In this document: in pieces, positions 14,215 through 21,661 of the stretch | Layout: each line of letters begins with the position of its first letter | Numbering within the stretch: position 1 is the stretch's first letter | Origin: an uncultured Collinsella sp. | GTDB taxonomy: Bacteria > Actinomycetota > Coriobacteriia > Coriobacteriales > Coriobacteriaceae | DNA length: 24,899 nt | Reading direction: 5' to 3' | NCBI GenBank assembly: GCA_900543515.1 | Contig: UQRW01000031.1 | Location: forward strand, 1 to 24,899 | The notes under the pieces: generated by a model | The model's input: only the letters and a program-made list of their open reading frames with translations | Told to the model about the DNA's origin: nothing | Databases searched by the model: none | Made by a program: the position numbers and the translations under genes

Positions 14215-16197
14215 TTACGCTCCATCCCGCGCATGCTCGGACTCAAATTCTTCAATCGCCGCCATAAACTGCTCGCCAAAGGCGTCGGCTTTTTTCTCGC
14301 CAATGCCGTTGACCTGGATCAGCTCCTCGCGCGTCTGCGGACGCAGGCGGCACAGGCCGCGCAGGGCCTTGTCGGAAAAGACCATATACGGCGCCATCTC
14401 CAGCTCGGTCGAGATCTCCTTGCGGAGAGCACGCAGGCGCTCGAACAGCTCGGCATCGTCGCCAACGCGCGGGTGCTGGTCCAGCTCGGCCTCCTCGCGC
14501 AGCAGATCGACGGCGCGGCGGGCGCGGGCCGAGGCCTTGCGCTTGGACGCGCGACGCTTAACGGTAAAGACGAACGCCTCGTCCTCGACCTCGCCGGCAC
14601 GCGGACCCAGTCCCACGACCGGGTACTGCCCCTGCGAGGTGGCCAAATAACCGCGACCGCACAGCTGCCCGATGATGTCCTTGATGCGCCCGACCGATTC
14701 GCTCGACAGCTCACCGTAGCCGCGGTCCTCGTCCAGATGCATCTGGCGAATGCGCTCGGTGTTGCCGCCGTGGAGCACGTCGGCGATCAGCGACTTGCCA
14801 AAGCGCATGGGTCGCGTGGCCACATAGCGCACGGCGGCGCGGGCCATATCGGTGACGTCCTCAACCTCGAACTGCGTGAGACAGTTGCTGCAGCTGCCGC
14901 AGCCCTCGGCATCGTCCGTGGCGGCGCTGCCCGCACCGGCCGCAGCCGCATGCTCGGCCGCGGCCTCGTCGCCAAAGTAGCGCAGCATGTATTCGCGCAG
15001 ACAGCCGGTGGTATTGCAGTAGCCCTCCATCTGGCTGAGCAGGCGATAACGGTTCTGGAGCGCCCACGCGCGCTGCTCGTCGTCAAGCGCCTCGTCGGCC
15101 GCATCGCCACGGTCGATCAAAAAGCGGCGCATACGGAAATCGTTGCCGTTCCACAGCAGATGGCAGCTGGCCGGGTCGCCATCTCGGCCGGCGCGGCCCG
15201 CCTCTTGGTAGTAAGCCTCGATGCTCTCGGGCACGTTGTTGTGAATCACGTAACGCACGTTGGGCTTGTCGATGCCCATGCCAAAGGCGTTGGTGGCAAC
15301 CATCACCTGGATGTCGTCGTCGATAAAGGCACGCTGGCTCTGGCGGCGGGCGTCGTTGCCCATGCCGGCATGGTAACGGCCCACGCGAATGCCGCTGGGT
15401 CCCAACGCCTCGGCAAGCTCGCCCGCCAGCGCATCGACCGTCTTGCGAGTCGAGCAATACACGATGCCGCTCTCGCTCGAATGCGCAATCACGTAGTCGC
15501 GCACCCAGGCAGTCTTGGCCTTGTCGCCCATCTCCTCGCAACCAAAGTAGAGGTTCTTGCGATCGAAGCCCGTCACCACCGTCGCAGGATTTTGCAGGCC
15601 GAGCATCTGCTGAATGTCCGCACGCACGCGCTCGGTCGCCGTGGCGGTAAACGCCGCCACGATCGGGCGCCGCGGCAACGAATCGATAAACTCGCGAATC
15701 TGCAGGTAGGCGGGGCGGAAATCCTGGCCCCATTGGCTCACGCAGTGGGCCTCGTCAATGGCCACGAGCGGCACGCCAATGCCGCCGTCCGCCGCGGCCT
15801 CCTGCGCAAAGGCTAAAAAGCGCGGCTCGAGCAGGCGCTCGGGCGCCACGTACATAAGCTGATAGCGGCCCTCGCGCGCCCGCTTGAGCACGGTGTTTTG
15901 CTGGGCCGGGGTAAGGCTGGAGTTGAGATAGCTGGGTCGCGCACCCGCCGCGAGCAACGCACGGGTCTGGTCCTCCATAAGCGACAGCAGCGGACTCACC
16001 ACAAAGGTGATGCCGGGCAGCATAAGTGCAGGTACCTGGTAGCAGATAGACTTGCCGGCGCCCGTGGGCATAACGCCCAGCGCATCGCGACCGGCAAGGA
16101 TCGCATCGACCATGCGGTCCTGGCCCGGGCGAAACGAGGTGTAGCCAAAATAGGCGCCGAGCGTGTCGAGCGCCATCTGCTGCATGCTATCGGTCAT
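14215..16197 (-). CDS. recQ: ATP-dependent DNA helicase RecQ
   Basis: A 660-residue 3'-5' superfamily 2 helicase used in recombination and fork repair. Walker A MPTGAGKS is at 43-50, the DEAH box IDEAHCVSQW at 148-156, the aromatic loop and RPAY follow, FGMGIDKPNVRYVIH is at 305-319 and motif VI QEAGRAGRDG at 331-340. Zinc-binding cysteines are C399, C433, C436 and C439, with an Ala-rich stretch of about 20 residues between the first two. An RQC winged helix (about 445-550) and an HRDC domain (about 575-655) follow, so the protein is full length. AGGAA lies five bases before the ATG. The downstream GntR gene starts two bases after its stop. Confidence 0.96.
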   Translation of the reverse strand: MTDSMQQMALDTLGAYFGYTSFRPGQDRMVDAILAGRDALGVMPTGAGKSICYQVPALMLPGITFVVSPLLSLMEDQTRALLAAGARPSYLNSSLTPAQQNTVLKRAREGRYQLMYVAPERLLEPRFLAFAQEAAADGGIGVPLVAIDEAHCVSQWGQDFRPAYLQIREFIDSLPRRPIVAAFTATATERVRADIQQMLGLQNPATVVTGFDRKNLYFGCEEMGDKAKTAWVRDYVIAHSSESGIVYCSTRKTVDALAGELAEALGPSGIRVGRYHAGMGNDARRQSQRAFIDDDIQVMVATNAFGMGIDKPNVRYVIHNNVPESIEAYYQEAGRAGRDGDPASCHLLWNGNDFRMRRFLIDRGDAADEALDDEQRAWALQNRYRLLSQMEGYCNTTGCLREYMLRYFGDEAAAEHAAAAGAGSAATDDAEGCGSCSNCLTQFEVEDVTDMARAAVRYVATRPMRFGKSLIADVLHGGNTERIRQMHLDEDRGYGELSSESVGRIKDIIGQLCGRGYLATSQGQYPVVGLGPRAGEVEDEAFVFTVKRRASKRKASARARRAVDLLREEAELDQHPRVGDDAELFERLRALRKEISTELEMAPYMVFSDKALRGLCRLRPQTREELIQVNGIGEKKADAFGEQFMAAIEEFESEHARDGA

Positions 16198-16228
16198 GGT
16201 TTCCTAACGTCAGAATCATCTGCCGCCG

Positions 16229-16234
16229 ATTATA
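16229..16234 (-). promoter_or_regulatory. Putative -10 box of recQ
   Basis: The minus strand reads TATAAT, a perfect consensus, 32 bases before the recQ ATG. No clear -35 box is seen. Confidence 0.5.
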
Positions 16235-16265
16235 CGCCGCCACAGGGACAAGCGCCGAGCAGCAG

Positions 16266-16323
16266 GTAGTCGTTGGGGACGTTCTTAAACGACTAGCCAT
16301 TCAAGAACGTCCCCAATGACTAC
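16266..16323. repeat. REP-like palindrome upstream of recQ
   Basis: A 21-base arm (16266-16286) pairs with 16303-16323 with one mismatch, around a 16-base loop. The core is GGGGACGTTCTT. A related fragment, AGGGACGTTTGC, occurs near 16364. There is no T-tract, so it looks like a dispersed palindrome rather than a terminator. Confidence 0.8.
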
Positions 16324-16387
16324 TTCGGTACGCGACCGACGATTGAACGTCAGATTGCCGCTTAGGGACGTTTGCAGCGTCGACCGC

Positions 16388-16411
16388 TCCGTCGTTCGTC
16401 AGAACGACGGA
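16388..16411. terminator. Hairpin just after the second GntR gene
   Basis: TCCGTCGTTC pairs with GAACGACGGA around a four-base loop, ten bases beyond the stop of the minus-strand GntR gene. No T-tract follows, so it may end or protect the transcript weakly. Confidence 0.45.
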
Positions 16412-16420
16412 ACCCAAGGG

Positions 16421-17140
16421 CTACATCACCATGACGTAACGCGAGCCCACGTAGTACTGCTTGCCTATCAGGACCGGCTCGCCGTCGGGACCAATAAAGC
16501 CGACGCGCAGGTTGAGCAGCGGATCGTGTGGAGCGATCCCCAGCTCAGCCGCCTGCTCGGCATTGGCGCGAACGGCCTCAACCATACGGTAGCCCGGCGA
16601 CACGACCGGGGTGCCGCCCACGCGCTCAACCTCGGCAAAGATTGACTTGTCCTCAAGATCGGCCGTCAAAAGCTCGCGGTACTGGTCGAACGGCACAAAG
16701 ATGTTCTCTTCAAAGATGGGCTCGCCGTCGGCCGTGCGCACGCGCTTGATATGCAGCAGCAGCGCGCCCTTCTGCAGGCCAAAGAACTCCATCTCGTTTT
16801 GGCGCGCCGGAACAATCTGGCGATCGACCACATGTGCACCGGCCTTCATGCCGTTGTCGGCACACAGCGCGGTAAACGTCTGCAGCGTCGAGGCGTGGAA
16901 CTGACGGTTGATGTGCGGCGTGGAAACAAAGGTGCCACGGCCCTGCTGCTTAACCAGGTAGCCATCGGAGCACAGCTCCTCGACGGCGCGGCGCACCGTA
17001 ATGCGGCTCACCTCGTACTGCTCGGCTAGCTCGAGCTCGGACGGAATACGCTCCCTGGGTGCATAAACACCTTTCTCGATCGCATCCTTGATTTCGTCGT
17101 AAATCTGCTGGTAAAGCGGTGCATTTTTGGTCGCGGGCAT
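16421..17140 (-). CDS. GntR-family regulator with UTRA domain (module 2)
   Basis: A 239-residue HutC-subfamily regulator. The winged helix-turn-helix spans about 6-75 (PLYQQIYDEIKDAIEKGVY, RIPSELELAEQYEVSRITV, QQGRGTFVST). The UTRA effector domain spans about 90-236. It resembles the regulator at 13457-14212 but differs along its length, so the two are old paralogues. ATG 17140 has TAGGAG about nine bases upstream. The motif ACGT-N5-ACGT lies 44 bases upstream. The same motif precedes the PTS operon and the EamA gene, so this protein is the best candidate for their regulator, although it lies about 6 kb away. Confidence 0.9.
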   Translation of the reverse strand: MPATKNAPLYQQIYDEIKDAIEKGVYAPRERIPSELELAEQYEVSRITVRRAVEELCSDGYLVKQQGRGTFVSTPHINRQFHASTLQTFTALCADNGMKAGAHVVDRQIVPARQNEMEFFGLQKGALLLHIKRVRTADGEPIFEENIFVPFDQYRELLTADLEDKSIFAEVERVGGTPVVSPGYRMVEAVRANAEQAAELGIAPHDPLLNLRVGFIGPDGEPVLIGKQYYVGSRYVMVM

Positions 17141-17177
17141 ATCTGATCACTCCTATCAAAATATCGAAATTACTGAT

Positions 17178-17190
17178 ACGTATATAACGT
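17178..17190. promoter_or_regulatory. ACGT-N5-ACGT operator candidate, site 1 (gntR)
   Basis: The plus strand reads ACGTATATAACGT, whose centre is 44 bases before the start of the GntR gene. The same spacing and half-sites recur at 23449-23461 and, with one change, at 24722-24734. A TTATAT inside it on the minus strand could be the -10 box, so binding would repress (inference). Confidence 0.6.
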
Positions 17191-17232
17191 CTAGCTCTAT
17201 GATACATCATAACGATAAAACGATACGCCCTG

Positions 17233-17273
17233 CCTACCAAAAAGCGACAGGTCTATTTTGGTAGGTTTTATCT
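17233..17273 (+). repeat. 41-bp dispersed element, copy B
   Basis: This copy has perfect ten-base arms, CCTACCAAAA and TTTTGGTAGG, followed by TTTTATCT. It lies about 93 bases upstream of the second GntR gene and points away from it, as do copies A and C relative to their genes. Confidence 0.8.
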
Positions 17274-17361
17274 GGTCAAACGAGAGTCCCTCGAAAGCAA
17301 CGGGACTTTCGGGGGGAGCTAATTCGAATGGGCTGCGCTTGACCGGCAAAAAGCCAAAACC

Positions 17362-18369
17362 CTACTTGCCGTCATCCTGCTGCAGGCTGTCCTGTTCGCT
17401 GAGGCGCGCCTGCCTGCTGGCCATGCGCGCGGGCTTGTCGGGGTCGGGTACGGCCGTAGGCATGGGCTCGTCGACATGACCGCCCCACCAGCCGCCCACA
17501 AAGTTGAGCGTGTGGAACACATTGATCACGGCGCCGGGATCAATGTCGCATACCAGCTTGATAATGTCCTGGCTCTCATAGGTCGAGACAACGGCGTGCA
17601 GCAGGTACATCTTTTCGCGGCTGTATCCGCCGATGACCTCGGCGCAGCTAATGCCGTGCTGAAAATGGTTGACATAGGCGGTCATGACCTCGTCCGCCTT
17701 GCGCGTCGTGATCTGCAGCGTCACGCGGTCGTAGCGACGATAGAAACTGTCGATGGTCTTGGTCGAAATAAACTGGAACACGATGGAGTACGCCGCATTG
17801 TCCCAGCCAAACATAAAGCCAAAGATCGCCAGGATAAAGCAGTTGAAACCAAAGATGACGCCCCAGATAGTCTTGCCCGTGTGGTTGGAGACCCACAGCG
17901 CGATAAAGTCGGTGCCGCCGGTGGATGCGCCGGACTTGAGCGCGATGGCAGCGCCCAGACCCGAGACCACGCCGCCAAAAATGATGAGCATAATCTTATC
18001 GCCCAAAAACGGGGCGAAGTGAAAGATGTTGAGGAACAGCGACGAGAGCACGACCCGCATCATCGAGAAGATGACAAAGCGCTTGCTAATGCCGCTCCAG
18101 CATAGGAGCGCCACGGGGATGTTGAGCGCGAGCATGCCGAGTGAGATGTCGATGTGGACGCCGCCCAGCGAGGTAACGCGATCGAGTAGGACCGCGACGC
18201 CGGTAAGACCGCTCGGAAGCAGGTCGGCGGGCCGAATGAACGCCTGGATCAGGAATGTCTGGAGAACGGCGGAAATGGTGACCGCCACGGCGGTGATGGC
18301 GCGGCGGACGATGGTGAGGCGGCCGAGCACGAGCACTCGGTCGGAGAGCTGGTCGAGGGCGTTCGCCAC
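17362..18369 (-). CDS. YitT family membrane protein (DUF161-DUF2179)
   Basis: A 335-residue membrane protein of unknown transport role. Five or six hydrophobic segments lie in about residues 20-215, including the SGLTGVAVLLDRVTSLGG and GGVVSGLGAAIALKSGASTGGTD glycine-rich stretches typical of the family. The C-terminal cytoplasmic DUF2179 domain spans about 220-305 (YDRVTLQITTRKADEVM, ISCAEVIGGYSREKM). A charged tail of about 35 residues follows. The GTG at 18369 was chosen because AAAGGAG lies five bases upstream; the frame stays open further back without such a site. It is monocistronic; no strong terminator follows. Confidence 0.88.
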   Translation of the reverse strand: MANALDQLSDRVLVLGRLTIVRRAITAVAVTISAVLQTFLIQAFIRPADLLPSGLTGVAVLLDRVTSLGGVHIDISLGMLALNIPVALLCWSGISKRFVIFSMMRVVLSSLFLNIFHFAPFLGDKIMLIIFGGVVSGLGAAIALKSGASTGGTDFIALWVSNHTGKTIWGVIFGFNCFILAIFGFMFGWDNAAYSIVFQFISTKTIDSFYRRYDRVTLQITTRKADEVMTAYVNHFQHGISCAEVIGGYSREKMYLLHAVVSTYESQDIIKLVCDIDPGAVINVFHTLNFVGGWWGGHVDEPMPTAVPDPDKPARMASRQARLSEQDSLQQDDGK

Positions 18370-18415
18370 GTAGGCTCCTTTCGCAGGCAGATGCAATTGT
18401 GGGGCATGTCGAGCG

Positions 18416-18443
18416 ATTGTAGCACGGCACGGCACGGCACGGC
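18416..18443 (-). promoter_or_regulatory. YitT gene -10 box next to a pentanucleotide repeat
   Basis: On the minus strand TACAAT (complement of 18416-18421) lies 47 bases before the GTG. Directly upstream are four tandem copies of a five-base unit (GCACG on the plus strand, 18422-18441). The repeat fills the -10/-35 spacer, where no good -35 box is seen. Slippage there could alter expression (inference). Confidence 0.4.
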
Positions 18444-18513
18444 CCAGTTTAATTCACCCTCTCTCGATAACCAAAAACGGGACCGACAACCCCCACGACC
18501 AAAGACCAAAATG

Positions 18514-18636
18514 CTAAGTGAGTAGACTTTTCGCGACTTGCCGAGCACACCCAAAACAGCCACCTCTGTGACCTGCAGTTTTGTTAAGGCAGATACGCTT
18601 TGTGCTCGGCAGGTCGCGAAAAGTCTACTCACTTAG
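18514..18636. mobile_element. MITE-like 123-bp inverted-repeat element
   Basis: A 36-base arm at 18514-18549 pairs with 18601-18636 with one G-T mismatch, enclosing a 51-base centre with no coding sequence. The ends read CTAAGTGAGTAG and CTACTCACTTAG. No clear target duplication flanks it and no transposase is nearby. It could be a miniature inverted-repeat element or a large dispersed palindrome. Confidence 0.65.
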
Positions 18637-18793
18637 TCCAAAGTGAAGCCAAACGGATCCAATCGAAGCCAAACGAACCAAAATAGCGGCCAAATTGAGC
18701 CGAATCCCGGCAAAAGACGTGTGGGGCCGTACTTCTCGCTGTGGTTTGACGCTACAAAGCGATCAAAATGTCGACGCGAAAAGCCTCGCTTTA

Positions 18794-18837
18794 ATAAAAA
18801 CCACCACAAAAGGCGCCTGTCCCCTTTGTGGTGGTTT
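18794..18837 (-). terminator. Rho-independent terminator of the HAD gene
   Basis: A 13-bp perfect stem (18798-18810 with 18825-18837), extendable with mismatches, begins five bases after the minus-strand stop. A T-rich tract follows on the minus strand (complement of 18792-18800). Confidence 0.82.
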
Positions 18838-18841
18838 GCTG

Positions 18842-19471
18842 CTAGATGGCAGATAGGATGTCGGTGAGGTTGTCGATGATGGTATCGGCGGCGGACTGAT
18901 CCAGGTTGACGCCCTCATGCGGACGCAGCGCCAGGACTCGGGCGCCGGAGCGCTTGCCGGCCTCGATGCCCAAAGGCGAGTCCTCGATAACCAGGCACTC
19001 GGCAGGCTCCACCCCCAGCGCCTCCATGGCACGCAGGTAGATCTCGGGGTCGGGCTTAAACGCACTGCACTCGTGACCGCTGATGGTGTAGTCCAGCACA
19101 TCGGCGATACCGGCAATCTCTACCAGCTCGTCAATGAGCTCACGATAAGACGAGCTCGCGATGGCACACTTCACGCCGCGCTCGTGCAGTGCGCGCATCA
19201 CCGGCTCCGTCTGCTCGTTGAGCAGCTCGGCATACGGAACGGGGTGGTCCGGGCTGTAGACCTGCTTGTACTCCACGCGAAGGCGCTCGCGCAGCTCAAC
19301 ATCGTCGGGCACCAGCGCCTCCCAAATGGCCGGCTCGTTAGACCCCGAAAGATCGGGGATCTCGTCAAAGTGGAACCCCTTCTCCTCCATAAACGCCACG
19401 CGACGACGGTTGTAGAACCACTCGGTATCGACCAGCACGCCGTCCATGTCAAACAGCACTGCTTTGATCAT
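18842..19471 (-). CDS. HAD-superfamily hydrolase, beta-phosphoglucomutase-like
   Basis: A 209-residue protein of HAD subfamily IA. Motif I is FDMDGVLVDTE with nucleophile D8 and acid/base D10. Motif II is IASSS, motif III is the Lys of FKPDPEIY and motif IV is IEDSPLGIEAGKRSGA. An alpha-helical cap lies between about 15 and 85. Members act on small phosphosugars as phosphatases or mutases; the substrate is unknown. Its position next to the deglycase operon hints at sugar-phosphate housekeeping (inference). ATG 19471 is preferred over one two codons earlier because GGAGG is then about seven bases away. Copy C of the 41-bp element lies in its leader. Confidence 0.88.
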   Translation of the reverse strand: MIKAVLFDMDGVLVDTEWFYNRRRVAFMEEKGFHFDEIPDLSGSNEPAIWEALVPDDVELRERLRVEYKQVYSPDHPVPYAELLNEQTEPVMRALHERGVKCAIASSSYRELIDELVEIAGIADVLDYTISGHECSAFKPDPEIYLRAMEALGVEPAECLVIEDSPLGIEAGKRSGARVLALRPHEGVNLDQSAADTIIDNLTDILSAI

Positions 19472-19486
19472 ACGCATCTCCTCCCA

Positions 19487-19527
19487 CCTGCCAAATAGAG
19501 ACAGGTTTATTTTGGTAGGTTTTATCC
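19487..19527 (+). repeat. 41-bp dispersed element, copy C
   Basis: This copy aligns without gaps to copies A and B. Arms CCTGCCAAA and TTTGGTAGG pair with one wobble. It lies 15 bases before the HAD gene ATG, partly abutting the ribosome binding site, and points away from that gene. Confidence 0.8.
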
Positions 19528-19565
19528 TGGGTTTTGCGACGCGACAGGCGTGCCCTCCCAAGAGC

Positions 19566-19600
19566 AAAAAAGGGGACGGGGCGCAAACCCCATCCCCTCT
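19566..19600 (-). terminator. Rho-independent terminator of the PTS-deglycase operon
   Basis: On the minus strand GGGGATGGGG pairs with CCCCGTCCCC (one wobble) around a short loop and is followed by six T. It lies about 30 bases after the stop of the second SIS gene and closes the operon. Confidence 0.85.
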
Positions 19601-19631
19601 CAATCAACCCGTAAGGTCTACTTACTTGTGA

Positions 19632-20615
19632 TTAGTAGGAAAGCTTCCACATGTAGCGACGCATGGTCAGCGGGTGCTGACGGGCCTCGGCGATCTGGTT
19701 GCCGTACTCGCGCATAACGGCGAGGTGCAGCAGCGGGTTGAAGTAGGTGACGACGCTCGCGGGCACGGCGTCAGCCAGGCCGTAGTCCTTGGAGTCGATC
19801 AGAGCGACCTTGGCGCCCATGCGCTCAAGGAAGGTGAGGGCGCGGGCGTCCATCGGACGGGTAGCGCCATCGGACATGAAGAAGACGTAGGGCTTACCCT
19901 CGGTGGAAACCTCGAACGGGCCGTGGAAGTACTCGCCGGTGTTGTAGGCGGCGGCGTCGATCCACTGCATCTCGGTGAACAGGAAGGCGGCGTGAGAGTA
20001 AGCCATCTTCTCGGAGGCACCAGAGGCCATGAAGTAAATCATCTTGTCGTCCTTGAAGTCCTCAGCGAACTTCTTGGCGAGCTTCTTGCAGGACTGAGCA
20101 GCGTTCTCGCAGAGATCGAAGACGTTGGTGAGGCCGGTGATCATGTCGTCGTACTTGTCATAGCCCTCGGTCTGCTGAAGGATCTCGAGAGCAAGAGCGA
20201 TGGCATAGCCGGGCTTCTCGCACTTGGCAGCGAAGTTGGCGTGGAAGCCGTGAACGATGACGTAGTCGGCGTCGACGGTCAGAGCGGAGCCAGCCTTGTT
20301 GGTGAGGGAGACGACCGGGCAGTTGTGCTTCTTGGCGGTCTTGTTGGCCTCGACGGTCTCGGGCGTGGAGCCACCGAGGGAGCAGGTGATCACGAAGGTG
20401 TGCTCGTTGACCCAGGAAGGCGTGTCATAGTTGAACTCGTTAGCGGTGAAGATCTGAACGTTCAGCTTGTCCGTGTTGTTGGCCAGGAAGTACTTGGCGG
20501 GGTACAGGTCGGACATGGAAGCACCGCAGCCGACGAAGGCGACACTGTGGATCTCGTGGTTGGACAGGACGTCAGCGACGATCTGCTTAGGGAGGTTAAG
20601 GTCGATCTCGTACAT
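19632..20615 (-). CDS. SIS-domain deglycase, FrlB/GfrE/GfrF-like (module 2)
   Basis: A 327-residue protein with two SIS domains. VGCGAS is at 28-33 and SLGGSTPE at 79-86 in the first; ASGASEKM and TGEYFHGPFEV in the second. It ends HPLTMRRYMWKLSY, close to what I recall of fructoselysine 6-phosphate deglycases. Such enzymes split fructosamine 6-phosphates into glucose 6-phosphate and the amine. ATG 20615 has AAAGGA nine bases upstream; the open frame extends further back without a better site. It follows the EIID gene by 199 bases containing two hairpins, and probably acts on the sugar imported by the PTS encoded upstream. It is distantly related to the 12344-13312 enzyme. Confidence 0.86.
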   Translation of the reverse strand: MYEIDLNLPKQIVADVLSNHEIHSVAFVGCGASMSDLYPAKYFLANNTDKLNVQIFTANEFNYDTPSWVNEHTFVITCSLGGSTPETVEANKTAKKHNCPVVSLTNKAGSALTVDADYVIVHGFHANFAAKCEKPGYAIALALEILQQTEGYDKYDDMITGLTNVFDLCENAAQSCKKLAKKFAEDFKDDKMIYFMASGASEKMAYSHAAFLFTEMQWIDAAAYNTGEYFHGPFEVSTEGKPYVFFMSDGATRPMDARALTFLERMGAKVALIDSKDYGLADAVPASVVTYFNPLLHLAVMREYGNQIAEARQHPLTMRRYMWKLSY

Positions 20616-20705
20616 CTGACACATTCCTTTCGATTTTTGCGGCGCCACATTGCCGGGCGCTCGCAGGGTTACCGTGATTTGGACCGAGTCGCCGGCCCGT
20701 TGAGG

Positions 20706-20736
20706 ATGCGACAAAGGGACTGTCCCATTGTCGCAT
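20706..20736. repeat. REP-like palindrome between EIID and deglycase genes
   Basis: ATGCGACAAAGGGAC pairs with GTCCCATTGTCGCAT with one mismatch and almost no loop. It lies in the untranslated gap inside the operon and may affect mRNA stability or readthrough. Confidence 0.75.
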
Positions 20737-20749
20737 TTTGGGGATGGAA

Positions 20750-20780
20750 GCCTGCCTGGGGTATGGGATGCCAGGCAGGC
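20750..20780. repeat. Intercistronic hairpin after the EIID gene
   Basis: GCCTGCCTGG (20750-20759) pairs perfectly with CCAGGCAGGC (20771-20780). It lies 35 bases after the EIID stop on the minus strand. No T-tract follows. With the neighbouring palindrome it could set the ratio of transporter to enzyme. Confidence 0.7.
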
Positions 20781-20814
20781 CCCCGGGGGAAAGCGGTTAG
20801 ACGCTTGGTCGCGA

Positions 20815-21648
20815 CTAGGCCAGGATGCCGGCCGCGGAGAGGGCGATGCCGCCCACGATGGCGATCACGAGAAGCCAACCGGTGTTGACGTTCTTCTTAA
20901 TGAGCCAGTACATAAGGCCGGTGAGGCCAAGGGAGATCATCTGGGGCATCATGCCGTCCAGGATGTCCTGGATAACGACGGTGCCCTCAGCGAACTGCAG
21001 CGGGGTGGTGGCGCCGATCAGCGTGGCGATCATGCCGCCTACGGACATAAGACCCACGATGCCGCAGACATACATGAGCTTCTCCATGAGGTCGCCGCCC
21101 TGAAGCTTGCTCAGGTACTCGTGGCCGCCCTGATAGCCCATCTTGGCTGCGAACCAAGTGATCAGCACAGAGGGGACGATGGAGATGAGCATGGCCAGGA
21201 TCGGGCCCATGATGGAGCCCTGCTGAGCCAGCTGAACGCCCAGGCCAAAAGCGATAACGCGGATGGTACCCTGGAAGAAGGAGTCACCGATGCCGGAAAG
21301 CGGACCCATGAGGGAGGTCTTGACCGCGTTGATCGAATCGGGATCGAAGTTCTCGGGATCCTTGGCGTACTCCTCCTCCATGGAGGCGGTGAGGCCCAGG
21401 ATAAAGGCGCTCGTCTGCGGGGTGCAGTTGTAGAACGCCATGTGACGGTGGTAAGCCTCTTTCTTAGCAGCGAGCTGCTTGGGGTCGGACTCGTCCGGAT
21501 AGAGGCGGTCGAGCGTGGGAACCATGCCGTAGAGGAAGCCCATGTTCATCTGACGCTCGTAGTTCCAAGAGGCCTGGATGGCCCAGGAGCGCCAGAAGAA
21601 CTGGCTGACCTTCTTGTTCAGGGACACGTCCTTGGTTGCGGTTGCCAT
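20815..21648 (-). CDS. PTS mannose-family EIID component
   Basis: A 277-residue membrane subunit that with EIIC forms the sugar channel of a mannose-family phosphotransferase system. Typical features are the N-terminal FWRSWAIQASWNYERQMNMGF, the EEEYAK and NAVKTSLMGPLSGIGDSFFQGT segments (the GPLSGIGDS box is highly conserved in EIID) and several C-terminal membrane helices. ATG 21648 has AAGGAGG seven bases upstream. It starts 13 bases after the EIIC stop. Family members transport hexoses, amino sugars and, in the Gfr system, fructosamines. Confidence 0.94.
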   Translation of the reverse strand: MATATKDVSLNKKVSQFFWRSWAIQASWNYERQMNMGFLYGMVPTLDRLYPDESDPKQLAAKKEAYHRHMAFYNCTPQTSAFILGLTASMEEEYAKDPENFDPDSINAVKTSLMGPLSGIGDSFFQGTIRVIAFGLGVQLAQQGSIMGPILAMLISIVPSVLITWFAAKMGYQGGHEYLSKLQGGDLMEKLMYVCGIVGLMSVGGMIATLIGATTPLQFAEGTVVIQDILDGMMPQMISLGLTGLMYWLIKKNVNTGWLLVIAIVGGIALSAAGILA

Positions 21649-21661
21649 AGTGTGTTCCTCC

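Larger units (their letters stand above)
18370..18841. other. Intergenic region between the YitT and HAD genes
   Basis: This 470-base gap holds, from left to right, the YitT promoter with its pentamer repeat, the 123-bp inverted-repeat element, a short 20-base-period repeat (GAAGCCAAACG at 18645 and 18665), about 110 bases with no recognisable feature, and the terminator of the HAD gene. No coding sequence is supported. Confidence 0.6.

Noticed and set aside
14206..15816. 536-codon open frame on the plus strand opposite recQ
   Set aside because: Antisense shadow of recQ; no recognisable domain and it overlaps the helicase motifs.
17233..17273. Copy B of the 41-bp element as a terminator
   Set aside because: The hairpin and T-rich side would end a plus-strand transcript, but no plus-strand gene lies to its left; the other two copies show the same mismatch with gene direction.
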